This document shows, piece after piece, positions 1 through 5,932 of a stretch of DNA of 6,567 bases. Origin of the DNA: an uncultured Porphyromonadaceae bacterium (GTDB lineage Bacteria > Bacteroidota > Bacteroidia > Bacteroidales > Muribaculaceae); contig CAMWQF010000162.1 of the NCBI GenBank assembly GCA_947176285.1, forward strand, positions 1 to 6,567, given 5' to 3'. Made by a program: the position numbers and the translations under genes. Numbering within the stretch: the stretch's first letter is position 1; every line of letters starts with the position of its first letter. The notes beneath the pieces were generated by a model that saw only the letters and a program-made list of their open reading frames with translations, did no database searches and had not been told where the DNA came from.

Positions 1-1349
1 CCATATGCCACATATCCGTCTGCAAACAAATGAGGCGAAAGATTTGCAGTAGTCATACCTCCAACCCTAAATCTAACTTTTTCAACAGGATTAGCACTTA
101 TAAACGTATTGACAGGTCCGAAATCAAATTTACTGTGTGATCCTGTCTTGATATAGCCATTCACTAATATCACTACAACTTTCTCAGCCCAATAGAAGAA
201 AGGGATCTTTCTCAATTCAGACATAAAAGAGCCCATATTTTCTTCTGAATTTGAAAGAGATTTTCCTCTTATCTCCGGAAGAAAGGAATCCGGAGTATCA
301 GTAACGGACTCAATATCAAAATATGAGCCTATCATATTATAGACTTTGGTTAAATCCTCCCTTTTCCTATAACTGAAATTCTCATATTTAGAAGATCGAT
401 TCGCATACATACGTTGCGTCCCTTCTATCAGGCATATGTCAGCACTTAATTGGTCACTTACTTTTTGCCGAAACCCCAATGAATCCTTTTCGAACGCCTG
501 TTCAATATATAGATTATCAATAAAATTAAGGTTCACAGTGCGTGGCACCTTCATAGAAACCTTCTTTATAAAACCGGTGGTATCGCCAAGTTCAACATAT
601 AGATTTCCACTGAATGAAAATTCTGTGGGCACCTTGGGTAAAAACGTAAGTTGGATGCATCTTGTGCCTTCTATATCCAAAGTGTCAGCGATGAAGTAAC
701 GATAATGCAGAGTTCCTGCTGTAGAAAGAGGACCAGGGAATTTATTACCCAAAAGAGTAATGTCATTATCATATATATCTACTTCTCGCATCATATCTTC
801 AAGCGCTACGTCGACAGTTCCAACATCAAACATCTCGCTAATTCCGCTTGAAGTCTTCCCTCTTTCAACAATTTTTCTCTGCCTATTTCCTCCTGAGTAT
901 AAAGAAGTAGATGCCTTTTCGTTTAATAGAACGTTAAGCACCGGCCTTCTGCCAAAAGAAGTAGTATCCATATAATCAATGAGAAAATCATGACTTTTAA
1001 GCATTTCAGGCGAAACATCAAGTATTCCGAGAGTTATCTTATCATATTGGTCAAAACTATATTTGTCCATTTTGCGAGGGTCGCCATTTTTCTGCATTTT
1101 CCTGATTCGATGCATAAGTTCTACAGCCGGATTGTTTTTTGCCGTATACCTCTCATTGCCGGGATTCACAATAATTTCTTGAAGTTGGAGAGCCTCGCGC
1201 ATAAATATTGCAGTATCAACTTGGACTTGCTGAGCACAAATGGAAAATGAACCCACAAACCCACAGATTATAAAATGGCATAGAGAAATAGCCATTGTCA
1301 AAAATGACAATGAACCGGAATAGATATTGCGAATATCGGCGATTTTCAT
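1..1349 (-). CDS. DUF5686 family protein, N-terminal part (gene continues past the left edge)
   Basis: Reading the complement from 1349 gives 449 residues with no stop, cut by the window edge, so the C-terminal part is missing. The N-terminus has a signal peptide: K2/R7, a hydrophobic stretch at about 20-38, and a likely cut in SICA/QQ near residue 39. It is followed by QEIIVNP and the block YTAKNNPAVELMHRI (68-82). Later blocks are LNFIDNLYIEQ (274-284) and FDFGPVNTFISANPVEKVRF (408-427) plus GGMTTANLSPHLFADGYVAY (430-449), which I recognise as DUF5686. Family members are large Bacteroidota proteins thought to form a C-terminal outer-membrane barrel, and many carry an N-terminal carboxypeptidase-regulatory-like domain. 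Here the signal peptide runs almost straight into the DUF5686 region, so that domain is absent. The start is uncertain: ATG at 1295 (residue 19) would also give a signal peptide, but one lacking basic residues. The gene is divergent from the CYTH gene. Its function is unknown. Confidence 0.88.
   Translation of the reverse strand, partial: MKIADIRNIYSGSLSFLTMAISLCHFIICGFVGSFSICAQQVQVDTAIFMREALQLQEIIVNPGNERYTAKNNPAVELMHRIRKMQKNGDPRKMDKYSFDQYDKITLGILDVSPEMLKSHDFLIDYMDTTSFGRRPVLNVLLNEKASTSLYSGGNRQRKIVERGKTSSGISEMFDVGTVDVALEDMMREVDIYDNDITLLGNKFPGPLSTAGTLHYRYFIADTLDIEGTRCIQLTFLPKVPTEFSFSGNLYVELGDTTGFIKKVSMKVPRTVNLNFIDNLYIEQAFEKDSLGFRQKVSDQLSADICLIEGTQRMYANRSSKYENFSYRKREDLTKVYNMIGSYFDIESVTDTPDSFLPEIRGKSLSNSEENMGSFMSELRKIPFFYWAEKVVVILVNGYIKTGSHSKFDFGPVNTFISANPVEKVRFRVGGMTTANLSPHLFADGYVAY
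1293..1312. repeat. Hairpin-forming inverted repeat at the alternative DUF5686 start
   Basis: CATTGTCA (1293-1300) and TGACAATG (1305-1312) are perfect 8-bp complements separated by AAAA. The left arm contains the alternative ATG of the DUF5686 gene (complement of 1293-1295). If translation starts at 1349 the repeat lies in the signal-peptide coding sequence. If it starts at 1295 the hairpin would occlude the start codon in the leader. Whether it does anything is unknown. Confidence 0.5.
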
Positions 1350-1357
1350 TAATTTTG
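1327..1357 (+). promoter_or_regulatory. Probable promoter of the CYTH gene (Bacteroidota type)
   Basis: TTG at 1327-1329 is followed by a 20-base spacer and TAATTTTG at 1350-1357. This fits the Bacteroidota housekeeping promoter (TTG near -33, TAnnTTTG near -7). Transcription would begin around 1361-1365, giving a leader of about 30 bases before the ATG at 1392. The -7 box lies inside the left half of the 32-bp palindrome. Confidence 0.6.
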
Positions 1358-1379
1358 TAATTGCAATTACAAAATTAAT
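1348..1379. repeat. Perfect 32-bp palindrome over the divergent promoter region
   Basis: The left half ATTAATTTTGTAATTG (1348-1363) is exactly complementary to the right half (1364-1379), with no spacer and no mismatch. Each strand therefore reads TAATTTTG, a full match to TAnnTTTG: 1350-1357 on plus and 1377-1370 on minus, facing each other. The plus copy has a well-spaced TTG; I see none at the expected place for the minus copy. The palindrome touches the DUF5686 start codon (1347-1349). It could be a dimeric-regulator operator or simply two overlapping promoters. No T-run follows, so it does not look like a terminator. Confidence 0.7.
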
Positions 1380-1391
1380 AAAAAAATCATT

Positions 1392-1832
1392 ATGGCATTT
1401 GAGATTGAACATAAATATTTGGTGACAAACGACTGCTACAAGAATTTGGCTACCGCTAAGTTCCATATATTTCAAGGATATCTCTGCCGGGAGCCTGAAC
1501 GGACAGTGCGTGTGCGTATTAAAACAGACCGAGCATATATTACTGTAAAAGGGAAAAATGAAGGTGCTAAGCGTTTAGAGTTTGAATATGAGATTCCCAA
1601 AGAGGATGCTCTGAAAATGCTTGAAATTTGCCAGTCACCTATTCTTGAAAAAGTAAGATATAATGTTCCTTACGAAGGGAAATTATGGGAAGTGGACGAA
1701 TTTTTAGGGAGTAAGAAAGGTCTTACATTGGCTGAAATCGAACTGGAGTCGGAAGGAGAATCCTATTCCAAGCCTGGTTTTATTGGAGAAAACGTAACCG
1801 GAAATCCAAAGTATTATAATTCTAATTTATAA
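1392..1832 (+). CDS. CYTH domain protein, probable inorganic triphosphatase
   Basis: This 146-residue protein is essentially one CYTH domain, the triphosphate tunnel fold. The signature ExExK is present as E4-I-E6-H-K8. Further expected tunnel residues alternate along the strands: R40, R42 and K44; K53 and K55; E63, E65 and E67; K87 and R89; E100 and D102; and E115, E117 and E119. The tail ends GNPKYYNSNL, which I regard as usual for short bacterial members. Such proteins bind a triphosphate with divalent metal in the cytoplasm, and small bacterial ones are commonly tripolyphosphatases. Older annotations call them adenylate cyclases of class IV or CYTH type, which sequence alone cannot exclude. 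There is no CHAD domain or membrane segment. The ATG at 1392 is set by the N-terminal ExExK motif, and there is no Shine-Dalgarno sequence. It is divergent from DUF5686 and convergent with the MerR gene. Confidence 0.9.
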   Translation: MAFEIEHKYLVTNDCYKNLATAKFHIFQGYLCREPERTVRVRIKTDRAYITVKGKNEGAKRLEFEYEIPKEDALKMLEICQSPILEKVRYNVPYEGKLWEVDEFLGSKKGLTLAEIELESEGESYSKPGFIGENVTGNPKYYNSNL

Positions 1833-1838
1833 TTTCTT

Positions 1839-2174
1839 TCATTTCCTTTTTGTAAGAGTTTTCAGCATTATTTCAAGTTCACTACGCAAGTCTTGCAATT
1901 CGCTGATCACCTTGAGTTTTTTTGAGATATTATTACGGTTGCTTTTCATCTGCTGCTTCGCTGCCTCCACTTTCAAACCTTTGACGCGAATAAGATAATG
2001 TATAATCTTTAGTGTTTCAACGTCAGCGGGAGTGTATTGCCGAATTCCGGTTGGAGTGCGACTTGGATTTATTTCTGCAAATTCAGTTTCCCAATAGCGA
2101 AGAGTAGCAGCAGGGACTCCAAGGAATTCCGCCACATCTCTGATTTTGTAGTATTTTTTGCCTAAATCTTCCAT
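1839..2174 (-). CDS. MerR-type transcriptional regulator, short and cysteine-free
   Basis: From the ATG at 2174 the protein has 111 residues. A MerR-type winged helix-turn-helix fills the N-terminus: YYKIRDVAEFLGVPAATLRYWE at about 8-29, then a wing with R45, Y47 and T48 before ADVETLKIIHYL. The rest (about 78-106) is a charged helix likely to dimerise as a coiled coil. There is no cysteine and no C-terminal effector-binding domain, so thiol or metal sensing of the classical MerR or SoxR kind is not expected. It is the last gene of the amidase/MCE/M23 cluster. A TTG at 2189, overlapping the upstream M23 stop codon, would add five residues. I prefer the ATG because neither start has a clear ribosome site and the helix-turn-helix is complete without the extension. 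Its targets are unknown; control of its own cluster is a guess. Its stop lies 6 bp from that of the convergent CYTH gene. Confidence 0.88.
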   Translation of the reverse strand: MEDLGKKYYKIRDVAEFLGVPAATLRYWETEFAEINPSRTPTGIRQYTPADVETLKIIHYLIRVKGLKVEAAKQQMKSNRNNISKKLKVISELQDLRSELEIMLKTLTKRK

Positions 2175-2185
2175 CGCTTTTGTGA

Positions 2186-3151
2186 TCAATCCATTACGTG
2201 ACCCGAATTTTCAGCAAGTTGTATCATGTCAAGATATTGTTGAGGAGTAAGGTCCATAAAATAATAATGCACCGGATTCTGTGGTTCTCCTTTGAATCTC
2301 ACTTCATAATGAAGGTGGCTGCCCGTAGACTTACCTGTGGAGCCAACCTTTCCAATCATTTCCCCTCGTTTCACATGCTGTCCTTGCTTGACGAGAATCT
2401 GACTTAGATGGGCATAACGAGTGACGTAATTATACCCGTGATTGAGGTCGATACAGTTGCCATATGCATCTTTTCTTTCCGCAACCTCTACGACGGCATC
2501 GGCAGTTGCAAACACCGGAGTGCCTGTAGCAGCAGCAAAATCAAGACCTTCATGAAACTTAGCTGTTCCATATACAGGATCACGTCGGTAACCATATCCC
2601 GAAGACATAGTATAGTCTTTTATGTTGATTGGCAATACCGATGGAATTCTTGCTATCTTATCTGTCTGCTCTCCGGCTGCTTCCCTAAGTTGGTCGAAAG
2701 ACACAGATTGAGAATAAATCTGATGTTCGAGCAGATCCATTGTGCGATTCATCCTGCTGATTAATTCCGCATCATTAAGATGACCGATGCTTTCATATTT
2801 GGTATCATTTTCCAGACCGGAATATCGCTCCTTAGTTGAAAGAGGATCCATCTGCATCATAACGCGATAGAAATTATCGTCACGATTGCGAATATCCTCC
2901 ATCACCTTGATGGAATTGTCAAGTCGCTTTTCAAGAATCGCATATTGCGATTTCAACTGCGAGTTCTCTTTCTTAAGATTTCTTTCCGTAGGTCCGTCGA
3001 AAACGTAAAGAAGCAGAATGTATAATCCAATTCCTATCCCTATCCCCACAGCAAGATACTTGCCAAGAGTGGCAAGACGAGTCTTCAACGTAGGATAGTG
3101 ACGTTCGAAGTTATCGGTATCCGGATTGTATCGATATAAAACCCGTTTCAC
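2186..3151 (-). CDS. Membrane-anchored M23 (LytM) family metallopeptidase
   Basis: The protein has 321 residues. It has a short cytoplasmic N-terminus rich in basic residues, one membrane helix at about 32-50, a periplasmic coiled coil at about 56-95, a linker, and a LytM/M23 domain at about 178-296. All hallmark residues are present: zinc ligands H200 and D204 (HEGLD) and H281 of HLH (279-281), with catalytic H248 in RYAHLS. It should therefore be an active zinc endopeptidase of peptidoglycan crosslinks, not a degenerate EnvC/NlpD-type activator, although coiled coil plus LytM resembles that architecture. The start is GTG at 3151. An in-frame stop lies just upstream (3182-3184) and the next ATG is residue 84, inside the coiled coil, so GTG is well supported. 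It begins 13 bp after the MCE gene and its stop lies 11 bases before the MerR ATG. This is typical of M23 proteins in Bacteroidota. Confidence 0.93.
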   Translation of the reverse strand: MKRVLYRYNPDTDNFERHYPTLKTRLATLGKYLAVGIGIGIGLYILLLYVFDGPTERNLKKENSQLKSQYAILEKRLDNSIKVMEDIRNRDDNFYRVMMQMDPLSTKERYSGLENDTKYESIGHLNDAELISRMNRTMDLLEHQIYSQSVSFDQLREAAGEQTDKIARIPSVLPINIKDYTMSSGYGYRRDPVYGTAKFHEGLDFAAATGTPVFATADAVVEVAERKDAYGNCIDLNHGYNYVTRYAHLSQILVKQGQHVKRGEMIGKVGSTGKSTGSHLHYEVRFKGEPQNPVHYYFMDLTPQQYLDMIQLAENSGHVMD

Positions 3152-3164
3152 TCGCGACTTAACC

Positions 3165-4067
3165 TTAAAGGAGTTTAATGCTTATGTATCGTTTAGGATT
3201 CTTCTTAATGTCTACTATGAGGGAATCAATGTCGGCAGACACCTGATTAAGTCTATTGTAGAGTTCCGGATCGCTTGTCAGCAACCCTAGAGTGGAATTT
3301 TTGTCGTTGAGTTGTTTTGAGAATTGCGATAGATTGGCGGTCAACTGATTGACATTATCTACAGTTGCATCCAAAGGCAGAGACTTAAGCTGGTAAGAAA
3401 GTTGACCAAGATTTCCTACAATAGTATCAAGAGATTGAGTGACTTTTACCGCATTATTTGCCAGGCGTGGCACTTGGGTATTCATCGTGCTGTTGAGACC
3501 TTGAGTCGTGGCAAGAAGATTATTAGTGATGCCATCAAGTCTCTGGATTGAGGCTGCGAGAGCAGGGTCTGCTACAAGAAGGTTCAGATTATAGAGCAAG
3601 GAATCTACTTTTGGTAATATTCCTGCAATTGATGGCATTAGGCCATCTTGTAGAGATGACATAAGGCCCGGTTTAACTCCGGCAGTCACCTCGCTTCCGG
3701 AAGGAAGCAACTTAGGTCCGGAGCCAAGTGTAAGTTCTATTTGTGCTCCACTAAGTAGAGTAGTCCCGATATTTGCTACAGTTCCTTCCGGAAGCTGGAG
3801 ATTCTTATCGAGTGCCATCACCACTTCGATCTTGCCCGGTTTAGCATAATTGAAATTAACTTCTCTTACTTGACCCACCTTATATCCTTGAATCAGCACA
3901 GGAGAAGACACAGTCAACTCATCTACATTTTCATAGTAGGCAAGATAGTAATGCGCTGGTCTGAAAAGGTTAATTCCTTTCAGAAAGTCTATCCCGAAAA
4001 TGAGAATAAGGATTGCAACGATCACCGAGAGCCCAATGGCAAACTCTTTATTGAATATCTTTTTCAT
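3165..4067 (-). CDS. MCE/MlaD family lipid-transport protein
   Basis: The protein has 300 residues. An N-terminal membrane helix (about 9-29) anchors it in the inner membrane facing the periplasm. It is followed by a single MCE domain at about 38-117, including NVDELTVSSPVLIQGYKVGQ (47-66) and GTTLLSGAQIELTLG (101-115). The C-terminal half (about 135-290) is a long helical, low-aromatic region with asparagine- and leucine-rich heptad-like segments, ending in the KKNPKRYISIKLL tail that I associate with Bacteroidota members. MCE proteins bind lipids and form rings or tubes for phospholipid traffic between the membranes, usually with a MlaE permease and MlaF ATPase. Neither partner gene is in this window, so they must lie elsewhere if used. 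The gene starts 59 bp downstream of the amidase gene and is presumably co-transcribed with it. The ATG at 4067 immediately precedes the basic residues and membrane helix. Confidence 0.93.
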   Translation of the reverse strand: MKKIFNKEFAIGLSVIVAILILIFGIDFLKGINLFRPAHYYLAYYENVDELTVSSPVLIQGYKVGQVREVNFNYAKPGKIEVVMALDKNLQLPEGTVANIGTTLLSGAQIELTLGSGPKLLPSGSEVTAGVKPGLMSSLQDGLMPSIAGILPKVDSLLYNLNLLVADPALAASIQRLDGITNNLLATTQGLNSTMNTQVPRLANNAVKVTQSLDTIVGNLGQLSYQLKSLPLDATVDNVNQLTANLSQFSKQLNDKNSTLGLLTSDPELYNRLNQVSADIDSLIVDIKKNPKRYISIKLL

Positions 4068-4126
4068 GTTATATTTCTTTTTCTTTTAAAGTTAGACTTA
4101 GTGGTGAGGCTATACACTTATAACAA

Positions 4127-4921
4127 TCAAATTCTTCTTTCTACAAATTTTTTTATTGAATTAAGCAAAGAATTAGCAAGTTTATCTACTCCCTTGTCAG
4201 AAACCATGAATTTCACAGATTCGGGATTGCAAATAAAATCAAGCTCAACGAGCACTGCCGGCATAGAAGTGGCCCATAACACCCAGAACCCTGCCTGACG
4301 GACTCCTCGGTTAGATCGTCCGGCAGTGCTTACAAGTTCATTTTGCGCATCACTTGCCACCCTTATGCTCTCTCCAAGATTTCTTTTTTGAGCCATCTCA
4401 AAGATTATATAACTTTCATCTTTAGATGGATCAAATCCGGAATATTTTTCTTTGTAATCGCTTTCAAGTTCGATAACTGCATTTTCTCTCATTGCCACTT
4501 TCATATTGTCTTGGTCGCGATGCAGACCAAGCACATAGACGGAACTGCCTCGGGTATATTCCCTTCCTCGTGTCTTTTTATCTATAGAGTTCACATGTAT
4601 CGACATGAAAAGATCACCCTTATTATTATTAGCTACATCGGCTCGTTCCTGAAGTGTCAGGTATCTATCGTCGCTTCTTGTCATCACTACATTGACATCT
4701 GAAAGTTCCTTTTCTATCAACTCCTGCAGCCTTTTAGCAACGGCAAGATTTATATCTTTTTCCTTAGCCCCATTTTCACAAGCCCCAAAGTCCTTTCCTC
4801 CATGTCCGGGGTCAAGGACTACAGTGATTTTATCCTTTTCTTTTTTGGCAAAAAGATGCACAGGCATAGCAAAAAGCAATGCCAAAAGAATAACGAATGA
4901 GAATAATCTCCTAATATTCAT
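4127..4921 (-). CDS. N-acetylmuramoyl-L-alanine amidase (Amidase_3)
   Basis: The protein has 264 residues with an N-terminal signal peptide (about 1-25, cut near LFA/KK), then an Amidase_3 domain filling the rest. The zinc ligands are visible as H40 in LDPGHGG, E54 in AKEKDIN and H109 in SIHVNS. The catalytic glutamate is E226 in VLVELDFICN. It should cut the amide bond between N-acetylmuramic acid and L-alanine in the periplasm, as in cell separation or wall remodelling. Between strands there is an insert at about 115-200 (from KKTRGREYTRGSS to NELVSTAGRSNRG). By comparison with AmiB/AmiC-type enzymes it may hold the auto-inhibitory helix that a LytM-type partner displaces; that is inference. 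No SPOR or LysM domain is present. It is the first gene of the cluster. The ATG at 4921 precedes the signal peptide in an A/T-rich leader. Confidence 0.95.
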   Translation of the reverse strand: MNIRRLFSFVILLALLFAMPVHLFAKKEKDKITVVLDPGHGGKDFGACENGAKEKDINLAVAKRLQELIEKELSDVNVVMTRSDDRYLTLQERADVANNNKGDLFMSIHVNSIDKKTRGREYTRGSSVYVLGLHRDQDNMKVAMRENAVIELESDYKEKYSGFDPSKDESYIIFEMAQKRNLGESIRVASDAQNELVSTAGRSNRGVRQAGFWVLWATSMPAVLVELDFICNPESVKFMVSDKGVDKLANSLLNSIKKFVERRI

Positions 4922-4946
4922 TGTTTAATAAAAATAATCAAATCAA

Positions 4947-4968
4947 AGCGTGGATTTTTCTCCACGTT
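4947..4968 (-). promoter_or_regulatory. Hairpin in the amidase mRNA leader
   Basis: CGTGGA (4949-4954) and TCCACG (4961-4966) form a 6-bp stem around TTTTTC, extendable by a G-T wobble and an A-T pair to 4947-4968. It falls between the predicted transcription start and the ATG at 4921, so it would form in the amidase leader. It may stabilise or tune the transcript. There is no known match. Confidence 0.4.
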
Positions 4969-4976
4969 ATTTCGCG

Positions 4977-5007
4977 CAAAATTAATAAAAAATACTTTAT
5001 AAATGAA
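4977..5007 (-). promoter_or_regulatory. Probable promoter of the amidase/MCE/M23/MerR cluster
   Basis: On the minus strand TAATTTTG (4984 down to 4977) matches TAnnTTTG exactly, and TTC (5007-5005), one base off TTG, lies 20 bases upstream. Transcription would begin near 4970, giving a leader of about 50 bases. The same -7 octamer and spacing occur at the CYTH promoter. No other clear promoter is seen between the four genes of the cluster. Confidence 0.5.
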
Positions 5008-5165
5008 GATTCAGATATTAAAAAACGATGAAAAATTCCTTTTAGACCAATGAAAACGTAAAGTTAAAGAATGTGAACAACTTAAACAAATAGTGTCGGA
5101 ACGTCGTTTATAAATCAGAAATTAAGAAAATCTTAACGATAGAAATAACTAAGTATATAACTCTC

Positions 5166-5283
5166 AGGCACACTCCGGGCCGGTGCATAACATCCATCCC
5201 TATCAAACCCCATAAGGGCTTACAGCATAGATAATAAGTGCAAAAGGATGTAGCTCCCGTCCGGAGTTGCCTTGTTGTTTTTT
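5166..5283 (+). ncRNA. Candidate structured RNA, family unassigned
   Basis: A long-range hairpin closes 5166-5272. AGGCA (5166-5170) pairs with TGCCT (5268-5272). After a single bulged C, ACTCCGG (5172-5178) pairs with CCGGAGT (5261-5267). An asymmetric internal bubble (5179-5190 against 5251-5260) follows, and then CATCC (5191-5195) pairs with GGATG (5246-5250). The 50-base apical part can form a small CCC/GGG hairpin (5208-5218) and a CTTA/TAAG pairing. A T-rich tract with six T residues (5278-5283) follows directly on the plus strand, as expected for an intrinsic terminator, which sets the preferred strand. The region is more GC-rich than its flanks. The long hairpin with a central bubble recalls 6S RNA, but it is shorter than usual and I cannot confirm any family. 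No clear promoter is seen upstream. Confidence 0.5.
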
Positions 5284-5324
5284 CTACGAATTCCAAAACA
5301 ATGATTCCTTGCAGAGTGTTTCTA

Positions 5325-5345
5325 AATTGTAAGGAAGTTACAATT
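5325..5345. repeat. Inverted repeat upstream of the lipoprotein gene
   Basis: AATTGTAA (5325-5332) and TTACAATT (5338-5345) are perfect 8-bp complements around GGAAG. The core TTGTAA-N5-TTACAA resembles the core TTGTAA-N6-TTACAA of the palindrome at 1348-1379. The right arm also overlaps a weak -7 candidate, TACAATTG (5339-5346), one base off TAnnTTTG. It could be an operator for the lipoprotein gene. Confidence 0.45.
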
Positions 5346-5392
5346 GCTTCTAAAACTCCATATTCACAAATAATATAGACTGACAGACATAG

Positions 5393-5932
5393 ATGAAAAA
5401 ATTGATTCTTAGTGCTGCTGTTGCAGCTTTACTCTGCTCCTCAATGACATCATGCATGGGAAAGTTTGCATTGACGAGAAACCTTTATGCATGGAATGAT
5501 CAGATATCCAATAAATTTGTAAATGAACTGGTGTTTTTCGCATTCTGGGTGCTTCCGGTCTATGAAGTATGCGGAATTGCAGATCTTTTTGTGCTAAATA
5601 CCATCGAATTCTGGAGCGGCGACAATCCTATGACTTCTTCTACCAAATCTATCGATACTGACCATGGTCGATATCTCGTAAAATGCGATGGAAAAGGATA
5701 TGACATCACTCTTCAGGAGACAGGAGAAAAATATCGGCTTGATTTCGCACAAGACACCCGTACATGGAGTCTGCAATTCAATGACAAGGAGTATCCTCTA
5801 ATTACATTTATTGACGACACCCACGTCTCAATGCCTCTTCCCGGAGGAGAATGGGAAACTGTAGAATTGTCGCAAGCCGGAGTATTGGCATATAAGGCAT
5901 CGGCATCTCCGATTATGATGGCAAGAAAGTAA
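5393..5932 (+). CDS. DUF3332 family lipoprotein
   Basis: The protein has 179 residues. A lipoprotein signal peptide (K2, K3, hydrophobic 5-15) ends in the lipobox MTSC with the lipidated cysteine at C21. The mature part starts with GKFALTRNLYAWNDQISNKF (23-42), then a hydrophobic region at about 43-73, then IEFWSGDNPM (71-80). This block is what I recognise as DUF3332. The C-terminal half (about 92-170) is beta-rich, with YDITLQETGEKYRLDFAQDT (103-122) and a repeat-like ITFIDDTHVSMPLPGGEWETV pattern. The function is not known. The long hydrophobic stretch suggests further membrane association beyond the lipid anchor. The ATG at 5393 is fixed by the signal peptide, without a Shine-Dalgarno sequence. 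The gene stands alone, between the candidate RNA and its own terminator. Confidence 0.88.
   Translation: MKKLILSAAVAALLCSSMTSCMGKFALTRNLYAWNDQISNKFVNELVFFAFWVLPVYEVCGIADLFVLNTIEFWSGDNPMTSSTKSIDTDHGRYLVKCDGKGYDITLQETGEKYRLDFAQDTRTWSLQFNDKEYPLITFIDDTHVSMPLPGGEWETVELSQAGVLAYKASASPIMMARK

Larger units (their letters stand above)
4922..5392. other. 471-bp intergenic region without a convincing protein gene
   Basis: This gap separates the minus-strand amidase cluster from the plus-strand lipoprotein gene. From left to right it holds the probable amidase promoter and leader hairpin, an A/T-rich stretch (about 5010-5160) in which I see nothing definite, the candidate structured RNA at 5166-5283, and an inverted repeat just upstream of the lipoprotein gene. 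The only open frame of any length is a 62-codon minus-strand frame opening with TTG, opposite the RNA candidate, which I do not regard as coding. Confidence 0.7.

Noticed and set aside
436..1250. Several overlapping plus-strand open frames of 66 to 87 codons
   Set aside because: They lie antisense to the continuous, family-recognisable DUF5686 frame, show no domain character, and overlap one another.
2198..2764. Plus-strand open frames opposite the M23 gene
   Set aside because: They are shadows of a coding strand whose protein has all M23 catalytic residues.
3870..4928. Plus-strand open frames of 78 to 142 codons opposite the MCE and amidase genes
   Set aside because: The minus strand codes for well-recognised MCE and Amidase_3 proteins; the opposite frames have no recognisable features.
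5166..5272. Assignment of the RNA candidate to SRP RNA, tmRNA, RNase P or a cobalamin riboswitch
   Set aside because: The SRP GGAA-type loop with its flanking core, the tmRNA tRNA-like ends, the RNase P core blocks and the riboswitch consensus boxes are not found on either strand.
5108..5296. Minus-strand 62-codon frame in the intergenic region
   Set aside because: It opens with TTG, has no ribosome site, and coincides with the base-paired RNA candidate, so it is more likely a by-product of the RNA.
5594..5776. Minus-strand 60-codon frame inside the lipoprotein gene
   Set aside because: It lies within the DUF3332 lipoprotein coding sequence and has no independent support.
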